Source: Henricia sp. BOLD:AAB3569 (taxonomy: Eukaryota > Echinodermata > Asteroidea > Spinulosida > Echinasteridae). Taken from it: a stretch of 64,000 bases of DNA. Numbering within the stretch: the stretch's first letter is position 1; every line of letters begins with the position of its first letter. The stretch lies in assembly GCA_037783545.1 (NCBI GenBank), contig JBBELK010001231.1:186001-250000 (forward strand). The letters run 5' to 3'. Positions 31,975-44,219 of this stretch are shown here, piece after piece. The position numbers were made by a program, and so were the translations under genes. Below the pieces are notes generated by a model that searched no databases, was not told where the DNA came from, and was given only the letters and a program-made list of their open reading frames with translations.

Positions 31975-34130
31975 GGATCTACTTTCTCCCTGCACAATTG
32001 TCAATGATGTGGGTGTTTGTGTCGGCGGTGGCTAACCAACAAGCCGATGCGTGAACGTCACCGACGCTGGCAGTCTAGGCAGACAAAGTCATCTGGTGGT
32101 GGCTGATGTTGTGCTACCTCGTAGCATGCACGTCAACGCTGCTTCTTTTCCTCGACCTGGCGTCTCTCGAAGTCCTTCAGGCAGCTGTCGCCCGTCCTCC
32201 GCCATCCAGCTCTATAGAGTAGACCGTATCGAATAGCTGCCATTTCGTGGGGCATCTTTTGTATCAACAACCAGTACGTAAACTATACACGGTCCAACTG
32301 CACGCGCTGTACTAGTTTTGTGTTCACGTAAGTTTATGAGGTCAGGTACGAGACCAGTCAGTCAGATCGTCTCCCAAAGATGACGTCACGCCAGAACTGT
32401 GCTGAGAAGGCCGTGACCTTTTGTTTTCTCAGATAAGCGAAAAGGAGGTTTGGAAAAAATTCTTTTTTTCTCTCTTTTTCGGCGTGGACAAAAACGGAGA
32501 AGAAATAAATCGACAAACACATAAAGAAGTCACGACACGCAGAAAGGTGAAATAGTATAGCTTTATTAGAATCCCACTTTAAACCGTTCAACAATGGAAG
32601 CACAATATATATGTGGAACCATGCATGTCCTCAAGGAAGAAAGAAACTGCCCCGAAATGGCGGCTATTTGATACGGTCTATTTAGTACACAGCCTGCCAG
32701 TCCCCTGTGGCGATGTTACAGGCCTTAAGGATTGCCTTCAGGATGTCCTTGTATCTTTTGTACTGACCCCCCTAAGCCCTGCTGCCGTGGACAAGTTCTC
32801 CGTAGAACAATGCCTTGGGTATATCATTGTCGTCCATACGGACCATGTGACCTGACCAACGAAGTTATCTTGCAACGTTTAGGAACCTCGGTGTCCGGTA
32901 TCTTGTCCTTCCATGAGATGTTGCAGATCCTACATGTACGTAATCATCTCATGTGGAACTGTTCAAGTTTTTTTATGTGCGGTTGATACCACGTCCATGT
33001 TTCGTAGTCGTACAACATCGAAGTCAGTACGACTGTGCGGTAGATGGCGATCTTAGTCCTGAGTCTAATTTGATGGTCCGACCACAACCTGTGCTGCAGT
33101 CTCCCATATGTGACGCTGGCCTTGATTATGCGAGCAGTGACCTCGTCATCTATCCTGGCATCCTGTCCACCGCCTTAAGCTGCTTATCGCCGATCATTAT
33201 ACGTGTAATAGGGTCGCGAGACGGCACTCCTGGCCTTGGCTGGAAAAGTACCTCGGTCGTCTTGATGATGGTAAGCCTGTAACGGGTTGCCGCTCTCGAG
33301 AAATCGTCGACAATACTCTGCAGGTCACTCTGGGTGTAAGCCATCAGGGCACAGTTGTCAGCAAAGAGAAGTTCACGCAGCAGCATGAACCGCACCTTTG
33401 TGAGCGCCTTCAAGCATTGGAGGTTGAATACTGTGCCCCCGTCCTTCCTAAACCTGATCATGACACACCCTTGTCACAGTTCTTAAAAGCGTCAAGGAGC
33501 ATGGCAGAGAAGACGATCACAAACGGGAACGGTGCCATAACACATCCGCTGGTGACAGACTGGATCAGACATGCTCACTTGATCCTGCACCCTCACCATC
33601 ATGCCGTCGTGGAAGGATTTAATGATGTTGACAATTTTGGCTGGGCAGCCAATTTCTGATAGAAGCCTCCACAGACCTTCCCGACTGATGGAGTGGAATG
33701 CCTCAGTGAGATCCACAAAGACCATGTACCGGTAGAGATCATGATTTTGTTCCCTGCATTTCTCCTGGATCTGTCTGGCAGAGAACCTCATGTCAGTGGT
33801 ACCTCTTTTGGATCTAAAGCTGCATTGGCTTTCCAGTATGGTAGCATCCAGGTAGTCTACGAGGCAGTTAGTGATAATCCTTGCAAGGATCTTACCAGCG
33901 ATGGAGAGCAAGGTGATGCCTCGATGGTTGTCGCATACCCGCCTGTCTCCCTTGTGCTTGTACAAGTGGATGATCAAGCCGTCCTTGTAGTCCTGGAAGA
34001 CTTGTTCTGCATGCCAGATGACCCTGAAGAACCTGTTAATTTCTGCTGTTAATGCATTGCCACCATCTGCTTGATTGCCTTTGTTGTTTTCGCAATCGTG
34101 TGAGCAGCATTGAATGCCTCAACATTCTAG
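31975..34130 (-). pseudogene. LINE reverse transcriptase remnant (non-LTR retrotransposon), interrupted
   Basis: Read on the minus strand from about 34090 down. Reverse transcriptase blocks appear in order: FFRVIWHAEQVFQDYKDGLI, YKHKGDRRVCDNHRGITLLS, ESQCSFRSKRGTTDMRFSAR, FVDLTEAFHSISREGLWRLL, then LRELLFADNCALMA, then IDDEVTARIIKASVTYGRLQ and NISWKDKIPDTEV, and finally a decayed C-terminal finger (DFVCLDCQ, SRIGLL). The catalytic FADD reads FADN, and frameshifts and stops are present, so it is dead. A 470-bp insertion at 32214-32685 splits the C-terminal part; the flanks rejoin in frame. The endonuclease and 5' half are missing. Same family as 12245-12650. Confidence 0.9.
32214..32685. mobile_element. 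Inverted-repeat element inserted in the LINE remnant
   Basis: AGACCGTATCGAATAGCTGC followed by CATTTCGTGGGGC at the left is mirrored by GCCCCGAAATGG and CGGCTATTTGATACGGTCT at the right. The LINE frame reads DWQAVY on one side and RAGWRRTGDSC on the other, showing it is a clean insertion, probably with a TA-type duplication. Confidence 0.8.
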
Positions 34131-36139
34131 GGGGATATCAGCGAGTGCATCTTCGCAAATTACGGTCTGACGGTTTGAATGGTGATAAGTTTGATTAGTC
34201 CCTGTGCGCACGTAAGCTGCATAAATTTTCATGTCCAAACAAAGTGATTTTAAACTAAGTACAGGCTTACATTATGCATGGCAATTGAAAAGTTGTGGCA
34301 GTTGGTGTGGCCAGAACACTTAAAAGTTACATACACATGTTTCACGCATAAGAGGGGACACCAATGTCTTGCGTGTGAAACACATTTTTTGCGAAACCTT
34401 TTGTATTACGAAAATATCAAATTGTTCATCAAATGTGGGTTTTATTGTCAAAAGCAATGCGTTATCAATCATTTCAGTCTACAAATAACCAAGCTAACCC
34501 ACCGAAAACAAGGAAAATCTTAGTTTTAAAATAATGTATTTAAAATGTCACACATTTTTGCCTAAAAAGTGAAAAAAAATTGTCAGAATTAGGACAACGC
34601 ATATTCATGATACCAATTTTGAAGGTTTTGTTTAGTACAAATTGATGTTGGTGACACAAGTAAAACTCAAAAAATAACATGTGGACTGAAGTAACTTGAT
34701 AATTCAACATGAAAGTACAGTCTACCCATTCATGCCATTGAGGCCCGAATTTATGGAATCACCCATGTACATGTACACATACATACACATGTACATACTT
34801 GTACATGTACGTACAGTACATGTATTGCACGTGTACCATGTGTACAGTAAAACGTATGACGTGCGTCGCACAATCTGGGATTTTTACTGTAATGTATATG
34901 TGTCAGTTTGAAGATCTTTACAGCAATTATTTGTATGTGTATGGTAAAATAAAATGATCATCTGAGCTCACAGAGAAGAGTTCTTGGACTGCTTGTGTTG
35001 TTATGACAGACAAATAAAACAATAATTTCTCCAAGTATTTCTGAGTGCTTGTGTTATTTCGTTTTCAGTTAATAACCACAAAATGGAAAGTGAACAATAT
35101 GGACACTTAAGTTGTCATTTTGACTGACAAATATATTAGCATTTAGTTGGGTTTTGGTGTGTGAAGTGAAAAATGAAATAAAAAAGGAAGGATTCCCACA
35201 TCCGGATGTACCACCCGATACAACTTGTGGAACAAGTTGGGGATGTTTTAAGTTTTCCCACGGTTAAAAGGCTAAATTTAGCTGACCTACATGTACATGT
35301 AGTCTACATGTAGTTTAGCAGACGTTGTATCTGTGGGCATGTTTTTGGTGACTACACTGTAGGCGTAAATCATCCACTTAACAATAAGCATGATAAATGC
35401 GCCGAAAATTGTAAAAAATAAATAACGGTTGGGGATCAACACGGCTAAACGCCGGACTCCCAGCCAGAAAAGGCGGCCGCGCCAGGCACAGCGTGATCCG
35501 ATTCCTCAGGGCGGGCAGGCCCAGACAGCGCGATTACGTTTGTGTTGTATGGTCTAGATTGAGCATTTTATGCAAGGGGATGACATGTATTTTCCCAAAT
35601 ATTTTACCAAATGACGATGTATACTAGAGACAATTCAGGTTTTTCAAAAATAAGTTAATACAATTTTTGTCTCATAAGCTAAACGTTTAATTACTTTATA
35701 AGCCTGTTATTTTGGAAAGCTACATGTAGCCACAAAAGCAAACCCCCATGCACAAAATTGGGAGGTCCATGTCGCATGTGCTACATTGCCCACAGACTGG
35801 GCTCGGTGGGTGCAGGTCAACTCGACCGTTGTGCGTTCAAACTTTAAGAGTCGAGTCAAAAGTGGTGGTTTGCAAAAGCAAAGCGAAAGCGAATTATTGG
35901 CAAAACTGATGAAGTCTAACATTTCCCTGCCAATCTTTGCATGAGCAAAAAGCAGTTAAACCATGCAGGAAGAACTTTCTGCAAATTCGCGGCGCGAAAC
36001 TTTCGCTTTTGCGTGATTCACGCGATTCGTGCGGGGCCGGGATTCGTGCACAAAATCAAGCTACAAAATGGAGTGAGGTATCAATATGACGTTTTTATGA
36101 AATCCCCACTGAAATAAGATAGAACCATTTTTAATGGTC
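34131..36139. other. Intron 3, TACATGTA-rich unassigned DNA
   Basis: Carries clusters such as ATGTACATGTACAC near 34767 and TACATGTACATGTAG near 35289. No gene seen. The 35450-35530 segment is GC-rich and unassigned. Confidence 0.35.
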
Positions 36140-36370
36140 TTAATTCTGTCCCGTCGCGTTTTGACAATGTTTTTTAAATTTTATGTATGATGCAGTAAAT
36201 GGATCCAAAGAAAACTTTGTGAACTATCAATTTTTGATTTATACATGTGTACATACCGGTACATCAACAGAATTCCGTGACCGTCCCGTCGCATTTCTGA
36301 GCTCGGGGTCTTATACGTACATGAAAAATGTCCGTCCTGTCGCATTTCCGTCCCGTCGCGTTACCTTGCT
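36140..36370. repeat. Degenerate repeats of CCGTCCCGTCGCATTTC
   Basis: The words GTCCCGTCGCGTTTTG, CCGTCCCGTCGCATTTC, GTCCGTCCTGTCGCATTTCC and GTCCCGTCGCGTTACC occur at irregular spacing over 220 bp. Probably a decayed minisatellite or element interior. Confidence 0.5.
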
Positions 36371-36731
36371 TTTTCAATTAGGTATTTTATAAAGGACGAA
36401 GGACCGGACCGCTCTGTGAAACTCTCAGGTTAGGAATGTTATAACAGGAGTCATTTTACACATAAGGTAGTGTATCGTTCCAGGTACTGTAATAGCGCTG
36501 TAACAGAGAGTGCGCGCGCTGTAACCAAAGAAAAAAGTACACAATTCAATAGGGGAACGGCCGGGACTTGAAAAATAGAGCTTTATATCGGAAAGAGCGT
36601 ACATGTATTATCAGGGCGCATTCATGATTGTAATGAGAGTTTACTGTACCGGTAGTCTACATGTATGTAAAGCATTTTGGGGCTGTGTGTGCAATGCGCT
36701 ACCGGTATGTAAGAATGTAACATTATTATTG

Positions 36732-37463
36732 TTAAAGGGGCTATGTCACGGTTTGCGCATGCGCCAAATTCTTTCATATTTTGACATACGTGCGGGCTCA
36801 GATGAATGTAGTGCAATGTCGTTACACAACGCCATTGGTGCGTGTGCTATAGTTGTGTACATCGTGTACTAGGCACGTGCTGCATGGGCAGTGTGTTTGT
36901 TCATGAGTGTTTATAGAATTCAGCTACATTGTGCATCGTGTGCGCGCTCTTGTTCGATTTGGCATCGCGCGCGCGCGATTGCGCGACCAACGTTTTGAAA
37001 AAAAAATCGTACAGCGGTGGCGGCCACTGTGTCTTTCTAAGGACAGAAGGTATGCTTTAAAATTGCTGTCAGGACCAAATAAGCATGTCAGTTTTGATGG
37101 AAAACAAGGTTAAATAAATTGCTGTATCCAACCATGTCATTCATATCATTCGATGCCGTTTCTGTCATGTGTTGTCAAGTTTTTTGATGGGATGAAAAAA
37201 CTCTCTTTTTAACGACGGCTGCACACACGGTGATGTCGATGTTTGGTGGCTTAAAAATACGGCAAACAGTGCGATTCCAAGTAAAAATGCATCAGGACAT
37301 CCTGGACGACGAAAAGTACACAACTGCCAAAATTACTAAAGAATTATAAGGGATGGCAAATATTAAATAGGATATGCGAAACCTGGCGACAAAACTTGAA
37401 AAAGTTAGCCACTCTTTTTCAAGTTTTGCTGCGCATGCGCAAACCGTGACATAGCCCCTTTAA
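36732..37463. mobile_element. TTAA-flanked element E with 30-bp terminal inverted repeats
   Basis: Ends TTAAAGGGGCTATGTCACGG then TTTGCGCATGCGC, and GCGCATGCGCAAA then CCGTGACATAGCCCCTTTAA. The inverted repeats are nearly perfect and bounded by TTAA. Interior of about 670 bp with no recognisable transposase; a 68-codon ORF at 36907-37113 is Arg-rich and unassigned. Confidence 0.88.
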
Positions 37464-39039
37464 TCATGATGCATTCAGACCCTAGTCTAACACCAGCCAA
37501 CCACACATTTATTTTTGTGCAATTAAGTTGGCAAACATTGTTGAAATTTTGCTGCAGACGTGTACATGTATTGCTCTTATCATATTTTCAAGGATACATA
37601 CATGTACCATAAAAAAACGATACATGTATGTATGTACATGTAATTCATTTGGTTACATAAAGCTGTGCAATGATTACGCCAAAACAAATATTCTGGGGAG
37701 GTATTTTGGATGATTGTCAAGGTAGAACAAAATCTATTCTCCGGAAAAATCTGAACAAGTTCCTTTAATATTTTCCCCCATAATTGCGATAGATAAAATA
37801 CAATAATATTTAATTACGCAAAAGTGTGAAGGTATCTTTTTCATGTATGTGGGTACTTGTAGTTAAAATGATAAAATACTGGCAGTCATTTTCCATGTAT
37901 TTTTTACGTTAAATTTCCAGGCTGTAAAATGCGATAATAGATTTTCTTCTATTTTTCAGCAAATCGCATTGTGCCATAAATTTGACTAGCAGTGGTTTTT
38001 GTCATTGCCTGAGATACATGTAACATGCGCTTGTGACAATTATTATAATTGACGTGTAGGCGTTTTGCTGCAAATAGTCCTATTTTTAGATTCACTGCAG
38101 TTGGGTCTTTTAATTGTGTCGATGTCATTGTTGGTGCGCTCATGTCAGTTAAATTCATTGGCAAATTAAAAAAAAAGCGCCCCAGGGTTTTGTACTGTAA
38201 TTGAATGCAATTTTCTTGAGCATTCATGTACATTATGTTCTGTATTCCATGGTTTTGAATACATTCACAGGGCTCGAAAGTAATCTCCCACTGGACCGAG
38301 TCTATAGTAATTTTAGCATTTGTTCACCAATTTGTGTTTTGCAATTGGCTTGACAGTAAACAGTGTTTTTTTTTTTGCATCTTTTCGTCCTAAAATAAAA
38401 TGGCAAATACATGTATTTTTTCTGACTGAAGTCTTGTAAAAATACATACCGGTATACATGTACAGTGTATACATGTACTTTGTACCGTTTCTTTGGATTT
38501 GTAAGATCTTTGATAGCCCAGTGGTTTGGAGTACCGTACCGGTAGTGTTTTTACAGAATAATTGAGCCTTCGTACACATACATACATGTACATTATTATT
38601 TTATTTTGCATTTTTCAGCCTTATGGAATCATTAGGTACATGTACCGGTACATGTACGTACCGTATGTATGAGTACATACCGTATAATATGATAATTTTT
38701 TTCCCAGCTCATTTCCTTTTTCTTGTTTTTCATTTTCCCTGTTTTTTCCCCAAGTCGCTTTGTGGTCAAAATTACAAAGGGACTTCCTCATTTTGACTTT
38801 TGAATGGCTAGATTTTTCCTCTTTGTTTGTTTGGTTTTTTTTTTTACTGTTCACATCCCTAATCTCTATTTAAATGGATACTTGTGAAAATGCCAAGTCG
38901 TGCCCTGATATCGCTCTTAACAAAATACATGTGTAAATCTACATGTATAAAGCCATAACCCAAGTAATGAAAGACATTGTGTAAAACAAATGCGACTCGT
39001 TCATTATAGTTAAAAATATTTCCTACTCATATGGGTCTT
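37464..39039. other. Intron 3, unassigned; hAT-like terminus at 38269
   Basis: ACAGGGCTCGAAAGTAATCT at 38268-38287 resembles the hAT-type end CAGGGCTCGAATT of the element at 57806. Many TACATGTA and TACCGGTA words. No gene. Confidence 0.4.
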
Positions 39040-39395
39040 TCCACGGTAAAGGGGGTATTTTGGCAACACGGACCATATTTTCGAGGAAATACCTTTGTCT
39101 GGTCTCAAAATAAAAGAACTAAGTTTCAGTTGTTCTGAACAGATATTTCCAATATATGCTCGTAACCGGGACGGACACTTGTGTTACATTTTAGGCCGTC
39201 CCGGTTACGAGCGTGTATATTAAAAAATTTGTACACATGGTTTTTAGAAAGGCATGTTGTCATGGTTGTCACACTATTTGTAACTCTTTTTTGGAAGTTA
39301 TCTCTTCGGAACAACTTAAACTTATGGTAGTTCTTTTATTTTGAGACCAGTCAAAGGTATATTCTGGTATTTTCTGCCAAAATGCCCCCTTTACT
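39040..39395. mobile_element. Inverted-repeat element V in intron 3
   Basis: AAAGGGGGTATTTTGGCA, GGTCTCAAAATAAAAGAAC and GCTCGTAACCGGGACGG at the left are mirrored by CCGTCCCGGTTACGAGC, GTTCTTTTATTTTGAGACC and TGCCAAAATGCCCCCTTT at the right. 356 bp, noncoding. Confidence 0.8.
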
Positions 39396-40297
39396 CATAG
39401 CGGATTTCAACTTCACAAATAATTGCAATTGCGACAATACATGTACCGGTGCATGTACCTTGTAGTATGGCATGTACGGTATGAGCAAAAACTGGGCGAA
39501 GAATATTTTTGCGTACAACTCCTTGGAGCATTCAATTGAGGTTTTCACTTTTTATTATATTTCGTTTAAAATCAAGCTTAATTAATCCCTTTGTACATTT
39601 TACATGAACTACATGTACAGTCAGACCCCATTAACACGATGACTGCCGATTATACTCGTAGTAAAAGGTGTACCAGATTCTGCTACATGTACATGTACTA
39701 CGAGTATACTCGTAGAAAATGGGAACGCCCTGTGGGAATGTCCTGTAAAACTATGCTAGTCGGCGTGATAATAAGTGTCCTTCTTTGCAGATTACCTTGT
39801 TATAAAAGGAACCTGTACATGTACATGTACGTATGTATTATTAGTACCGGGTATTAGGAATGAAAACAATAAAGAACAACAAATTGGGACGTAAAATTTT
39901 GTTCATGAGTTGACAAGAAAAACCTTACTTAAAATGTTGATAGTAATGGTAACAAACACCACATGAATTTATTTCCGCTCAAAATAGTATTTCATGCTAG
40001 AAATTGACGACCGAATGTGGTTTTCTAAAAAAAAGTCCTGTGCACGGGACTTTTTATGATTCACTTGTACACAAAATCCCTATACATGTAGATTTTCAAG
40101 GTTTTCTGAAGCATTGGTGCATCTACATGTAAGTACCGGTGGCTAAAATTTCTCCAGGCTAGTTTACCAACATTCTTCCTTAGACATATTAGATATGTTA
40201 CATTCTTATTCCACGAATCTGCAAGGGCCTTTAACAGTGCTCTTATTATTGAGGTTCGACTCTACATACAGCATTAATAATTGTACCTCTCTACTAT
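39396..40297. other. Intron 3: TACATGTA-rich DNA and a family B copy
   Basis: 39890-40165 carries family B words (AAAATTTTGTTCATGAGTTG, ACAAGAAAAACCTTACTTAA). It includes an unoccupied version of the site that holds MITE C copy 2 elsewhere. No gene. Confidence 0.5.
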
Positions 40298-40647
40298 ACA
40301 TGTACACCAATCCGGTAACTAAGATCTCCTCCCTGCATATCCGCCATAGCTGGGGGGCATCCAGTGCATGGGCTGTGCATTTTGTGTTGCTGTTAGAACG
40401 AAAAGCGCTCATCCATTACATGCACGAACGAGCCTCCTTCGCGTATACGCGACGCGCCCGCCTTTGCGTACACGCGACGCGCCCGCCTTCGCGCGCACAC
40501 AACCCTACAAAGACGCGCAACTTGTTCGAAGTAAACAAATGCAGCTTCAGCAACAACAAAAACATACAGTTCATTCAGTGGAAGCCCCCCAGCTATGGCG
40601 GATGTACAGGGAAGAAGACCTTATTACCGGATTGGTGTATACATGTA
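40298..40647. mobile_element. Inverted-repeat element U in intron 3 with 25-bp CG-rich tandem units
   Basis: TACACCAATCCGGTAA and CCGCCATAGCTGGGGGGC at the left are mirrored by GCCCCCCAGCTATGGCGG and TTACCGGATTGGTGTA at the right. In the centre, a 25-bp unit (TACGCGACGCGCCCGCCTT) occurs two and a half times around 40440-40500. Long overlapping ORFs here reflect the CG-rich repeats. Confidence 0.8.
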
Positions 40648-40659
40648 GATAACCCCATG

Positions 40660-40905
40660 TACATTGTATTTATCTTGTACATAATACATGTACATGTACA
40701 CATGTACGTATAAACATGGGAAATGCCACGTAAGTGCTGACTGGTCTGTGCGCCTTGGCCTAGTTGAAAAGAAATGGTTCTGGTAATTCCATTATGGCGG
40801 TGATAATAATGGCCATGGCGTCTTTGAATAACAGTCATGTTAAATGTACATGTACATGTAGATACTGTGCACCTTATAAATGCTCGCCTATTTATTATTA
40901 TCTAT
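40660..40905 (+). repeat. Repeat X, copy 1 (intron 3)
   Basis: GGGAAATGCCACGTAAGTGC, CTAGTTGAAAAGAAATGGTT and ATGGCCATGGCGTCTTTGAA recur almost unchanged in inverted orientation at 55462-55665 in intron 8. The pair flanks IMPDH exons 4 to 8. Confidence 0.9.
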
Positions 40906-41039
40906 GATGCACTTTGTTTCATATGTACATGTACATGTAACTGTAGATTTGCTTTGCAATATAAAATGTTCATTTTCATTTAATTTCATTATTTTACCAG
41001 TTTTTATTTGTATGTTTTATGTGTTTATTTCAATGTTAG

Positions 41040-41168
<129 letters not shown>

Positions 41169-41303
41169 TGAATTCCTGGAATGACAGAATTACATATTTA
41201 AGGAAGAATTTTAAAATTGCTCTCTCCTTGTCCATATTCCAAAGAAGATTATCGGCAAATGAGCCTGCAGAAATTTCAGTTCTATAATTGTTTGACCACT
41301 GCC

Positions 41304-41405
41304 TTATAGCTCAGCTGGTATAGAGCATCTGCCCTGTGAGTCGGAGGTCTCTGGTTCAAACTCGCAAATCTGATGAGGCCCATGTAATTTTTCTCTCGTC
41401 CCATG
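41304..41405 (+). mobile_element. tRNA-derived SINE, copy 2 (intron 4)
   Basis: A-box TAGCTCAGCTGGTATAGAGC and B-box TGGTTCAAACTC are spaced as in a tRNA, followed by TGATGAGGCCCATG and TTTTTCTCTCGTCCCA as at 9164. There is no acceptor stem or anticodon stem pairing, so it is not a tRNA gene. It lies about 60 bp before exon 5. Confidence 0.7.
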
Positions 41406-41466
41406 TTTGATTGTTTCATTTCTATGGTGATGAGGCACCATATCAGAAATTTTTGTTTTTCTGTAG

Positions 41467-41563
41467 AAATACGAGCAGGGTTTCATCGTGGATCCAGTTT
41501 GCATGGGACCAGACGACACAGTGCGTTGCGTATTCTCCGCCAAAGTCGCTCACGGATTCTCGG
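41467..41563 (+). CDS. IMPDH: IMPDH exon 5 (start of CBS insert)
   Basis: The exon encodes residues 112-143 ([20 protein letters not shown] then [12 protein letters not shown]) and the first base of Gly144. It covers the linker into the Bateman module and the first half of CBS motif 1. CBS domains bind adenine and guanine nucleotides allosterically in eukaryotic IMPDH and control octamer and filament formation. The donor GTAAGG is at 41564. [20 protein letters not shown] differs noticeably from vertebrates (VVLSPKDRVRDVFEAKARHG), as expected for this fast-evolving region. Confidence 0.93.
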
Positions 41564-41699
41564 GTAAGGCTCTTCCTTTTTACGCAGCCAAAACTACTGT
41601 AGAAAAGTACGTTGTACTGTTGAAGGAACATTGCTTAAAATTATGTCGGCTGTACAATGTAAGTTTGGTACTTAAGTCTCTGCATAAAGCAACCACACT

Positions 41700-41865
41700 A
41701 GTGTTGATTGCTAGGCATTGGCGTGCACCACATACATGTACATGTACCAAGAACAGCATAGTACATTGTACACTTTCTAAACTGCAACACCATTTTGAAG
41801 TGAAGAATTTGGGGCGCCAGCCATAGTGCAAAGGTTACATATGTAAAAGGCTAATTTCTGCAAAT
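41700..41865. repeat. Dispersed repeat BB, copy 2 (intron 5)
   Basis: Matches 6380-6530 in order (GTTGATTGCTAGGCATTGGC, ACTTTCTAAAC, GGGGCGCCAGCCATA), with a TACATGTACATGTAC expansion inserted. Confidence 0.65.
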
Positions 41866-41967
41866 CCTCACAAGTCTCTGGCTCTTAAAGGCCCCATTGT
41901 ATTTGGAATTGATCCAAAAGTATACATACAAAAAGTTTACTTTGTGAGTTGATCAGAAAAACCTTAC

Positions 41968-42479
41968 TTAAAGGCAGTATACATCATTGGTAATCTCGAA
42001 AATCAGAAATGTTCACAGATTTACGCCTAACTTACACAACATAAACATGATGATCGTAGAAAACTTCCCCTGGAATGGTTTTGTCTGAAGTGCTATAGTC
42101 TTTGAGAAATGAGTAGAACAATTAGTTTTCGTCTCATGAGACGAAAATTCAATTTGCCCCAAAACCATTTCGCCCAAGTGCAATTTCGCCCCAAACCACT
42201 TCGCTCGAGTGCCATTTCGCCCCAAATTACTTTGTCCAAACACTACATTGCCCAAATGGCACTTCGCCCCAAAACCACTTCGTGCACAGGCCGTGGTTCA
42301 GGGTGAAATGGTTCAGGGCGAAGTGGTTTTGGGGCGAAATGACTGCAAACCTTTTTTGACTGTTTTCTCAAAAGATAGACAAAATACGGAGCTGGTTTTT
42401 GCTCAGGTTGGTTTTAATCATGCATATCTTCAATCACACAGGGGGGTAACAGTTTACCAATCATGTATACTATCTTTAA
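41968..42479 (-). mobile_element. MITE C, copy 2 (inverted, intron 5)
   Basis: TTAAAGGCAGTATACATCAT to ATCATGTATACTATCTTTAA, TTAA on each side. The host repeat reads ACAAGAAAAACCTTACTTAA at 39912 where it is uninterrupted, and ATCAGAAAAACCTTACTTAA here before the insertion, so the TTAA was duplicated. Internal GGGGCGAAATGG array present. Confidence 0.88.
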
Positions 42480-42631
42480 GATGTTGTAAAAATTAATGAA
42501 AATTAGCGTGCAACTCTCATTTTTAGCATTTATTTCACACAAAAACCATGCATGAATTTTATTGTTTTTAAAACATTGTTGCTACATAGATGTAGCTGAC
42601 ATTTCTGAAGGCTGTTCACCAACATTCTTCT

Positions 42632-42868
42632 TTAGGCTAGTTATACAGTGAGCCTTTTCGCACATAAATTCGATGCGCGTCGCTATGAGAAAAAGTGGTG
42701 TGGAGGGAGTTTGGAATGAAAGGACGTACTGAAAATCACAATGTTTTTGCACAGGTGGTTTTCAGTGAGTGTGTGGTTTCACTCCAAATTCTCTCCATCC
42801 CGCTTTTTCCAATAAACAACACACACAAAATGTATGCGCGAAAAGGCTCAATGTGAATCCAGCCTAAG
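42632..42868. mobile_element. Palindromic MITE G, copy 2 (intron 5)
   Basis: TTAGGCTAG and CAGTGAGCCTTTTCGCACAT at the left are mirrored by GCGCGAAAAGGCTCAATGTG and AATCCAGCCTAA at the right. Diverged relative of 6646-6851. Confidence 0.7.
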
Positions 42869-44219
42869 AAATGTTGTTCTAGGACTTCATAGGTTCATCT
42901 GCAAATGATGTGCTGTTAAAATGTTTTTAACGTTTCTTCATGGCAAGGCAGATCCAATTACGGTACATGACATTTTTCGATGCATTTCTCCTAATAATTA
43001 TGCATTTTATGCCCTGTTTTACAGATGACGAAAACTCAAAAGAGAAACCCAAATCTATCTTTGGTGGGTTAAGCCTTTTAAATAACACGGAAGTGTCCTT
43101 TCATGCTTCAGAGTGGCACTATTAAACTCTACTCTCACGACTGGCTCTTCCATTCATTGCTTTGAAACACATCTTGTGAAAGAAGTATTTCTATGCAAAT
43201 TCCTTTTCAATGCAAAGGAATTCTGATTTTTGTCGGGCCGAAATAAAACTAACTGTATGTACATGTACCAGTTGGTCAAAATAAAACATCCTATCATACA
43301 TACGTACATGTGGATGTTTATGAAAGCTGTCGTTTAGGCTAAACATTTGTAAGACCATAAGTCTTTTGACTCAAACATTTTACAAGACCACAGATACCTT
43401 TTACATGTACTACGTGTACGTGTATGCCACAGCCCGAAAATATAGTTTGTTTAATAGTCAACTAACACATTTCCGGTTTTGCGTCCGGGTTTTTGTTGTT
43501 CTAGGCCTACCGTAAGTTTAGTCTTCAAAATTAAACCAATATGAGTGTGTTTCTAAATAGCATGATTACCATTTCTGAAATGCTTCTGTACCATTATCCA
43601 TCCAGTAGAAATGGCCTTAAACGGTTATTTCCCGAATTAAAACGTGCTCAGAGAAGGTTTTTGCTGGTGCGCACAACGGTATTTCAGCAGTAGAAAATGC
43701 TGTAGTAGAAACACTCAAGATAATGGTTAACCAGTTGACGCCTAAATTATTTTTGACAAAAAAATACAATTTTTTTTAAAACAGCAGATGTGATTGGCAC
43801 AACAAGGTCACCACAAATACCAACTCTTGAGTCATTTCTAGGTTTATTGTATGAATCCTCTCACCAAAAGATACACATGTAATTGCAACACTCACAGGCC
43901 GTCCTCAGCCAACACTTAAGTTCAAGTTTAAAAGACGGTGTGTACAAATTAATGGTGGACAATGGACGTGTGTACACGTCAACTGTGGAAGACACGGTCA
44001 GCAAGGCTTACGTAACTCGTCAACCGCCCCTGTGACTACTGGTATACATGTACATTGCCAGAATGTGTTTACACGTCCTCCGGCATCAAGGGGTTAAAGG
44101 CATTGCCCAAAGCATCCCCATCAAGTGTTAAATGCTGATCTGCAGTAGAAACATGCTCTACATGTATGACTTACCGAATTGCTAATCAACTCAAGAGTGT
44201 CTTCTGGAATTTCTGGTTC
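42869..44219. other. Intron 5, unassigned
   Basis: TACATGTAC words near 43258, 43402 and 44045. No gene or clear repeat. Confidence 0.35.

Noticed and set aside
33417-34052. Plus-strand ORFs over the LINE
   Set aside because: Shadow frames of the reverse transcriptase encoded on the minus strand.
40195-40713. 172-codon ORF in intron 3
   Set aside because: Lies across inverted-repeat element U and TACATGTA simple sequence; no domain, and its middle is tandem CG-rich DNA.
41304-41375. tRNA gene in intron 4
   Set aside because: A- and B-boxes are present but the acceptor and anticodon stems do not pair, and the tail matches another copy at 9164, so it is a SINE.
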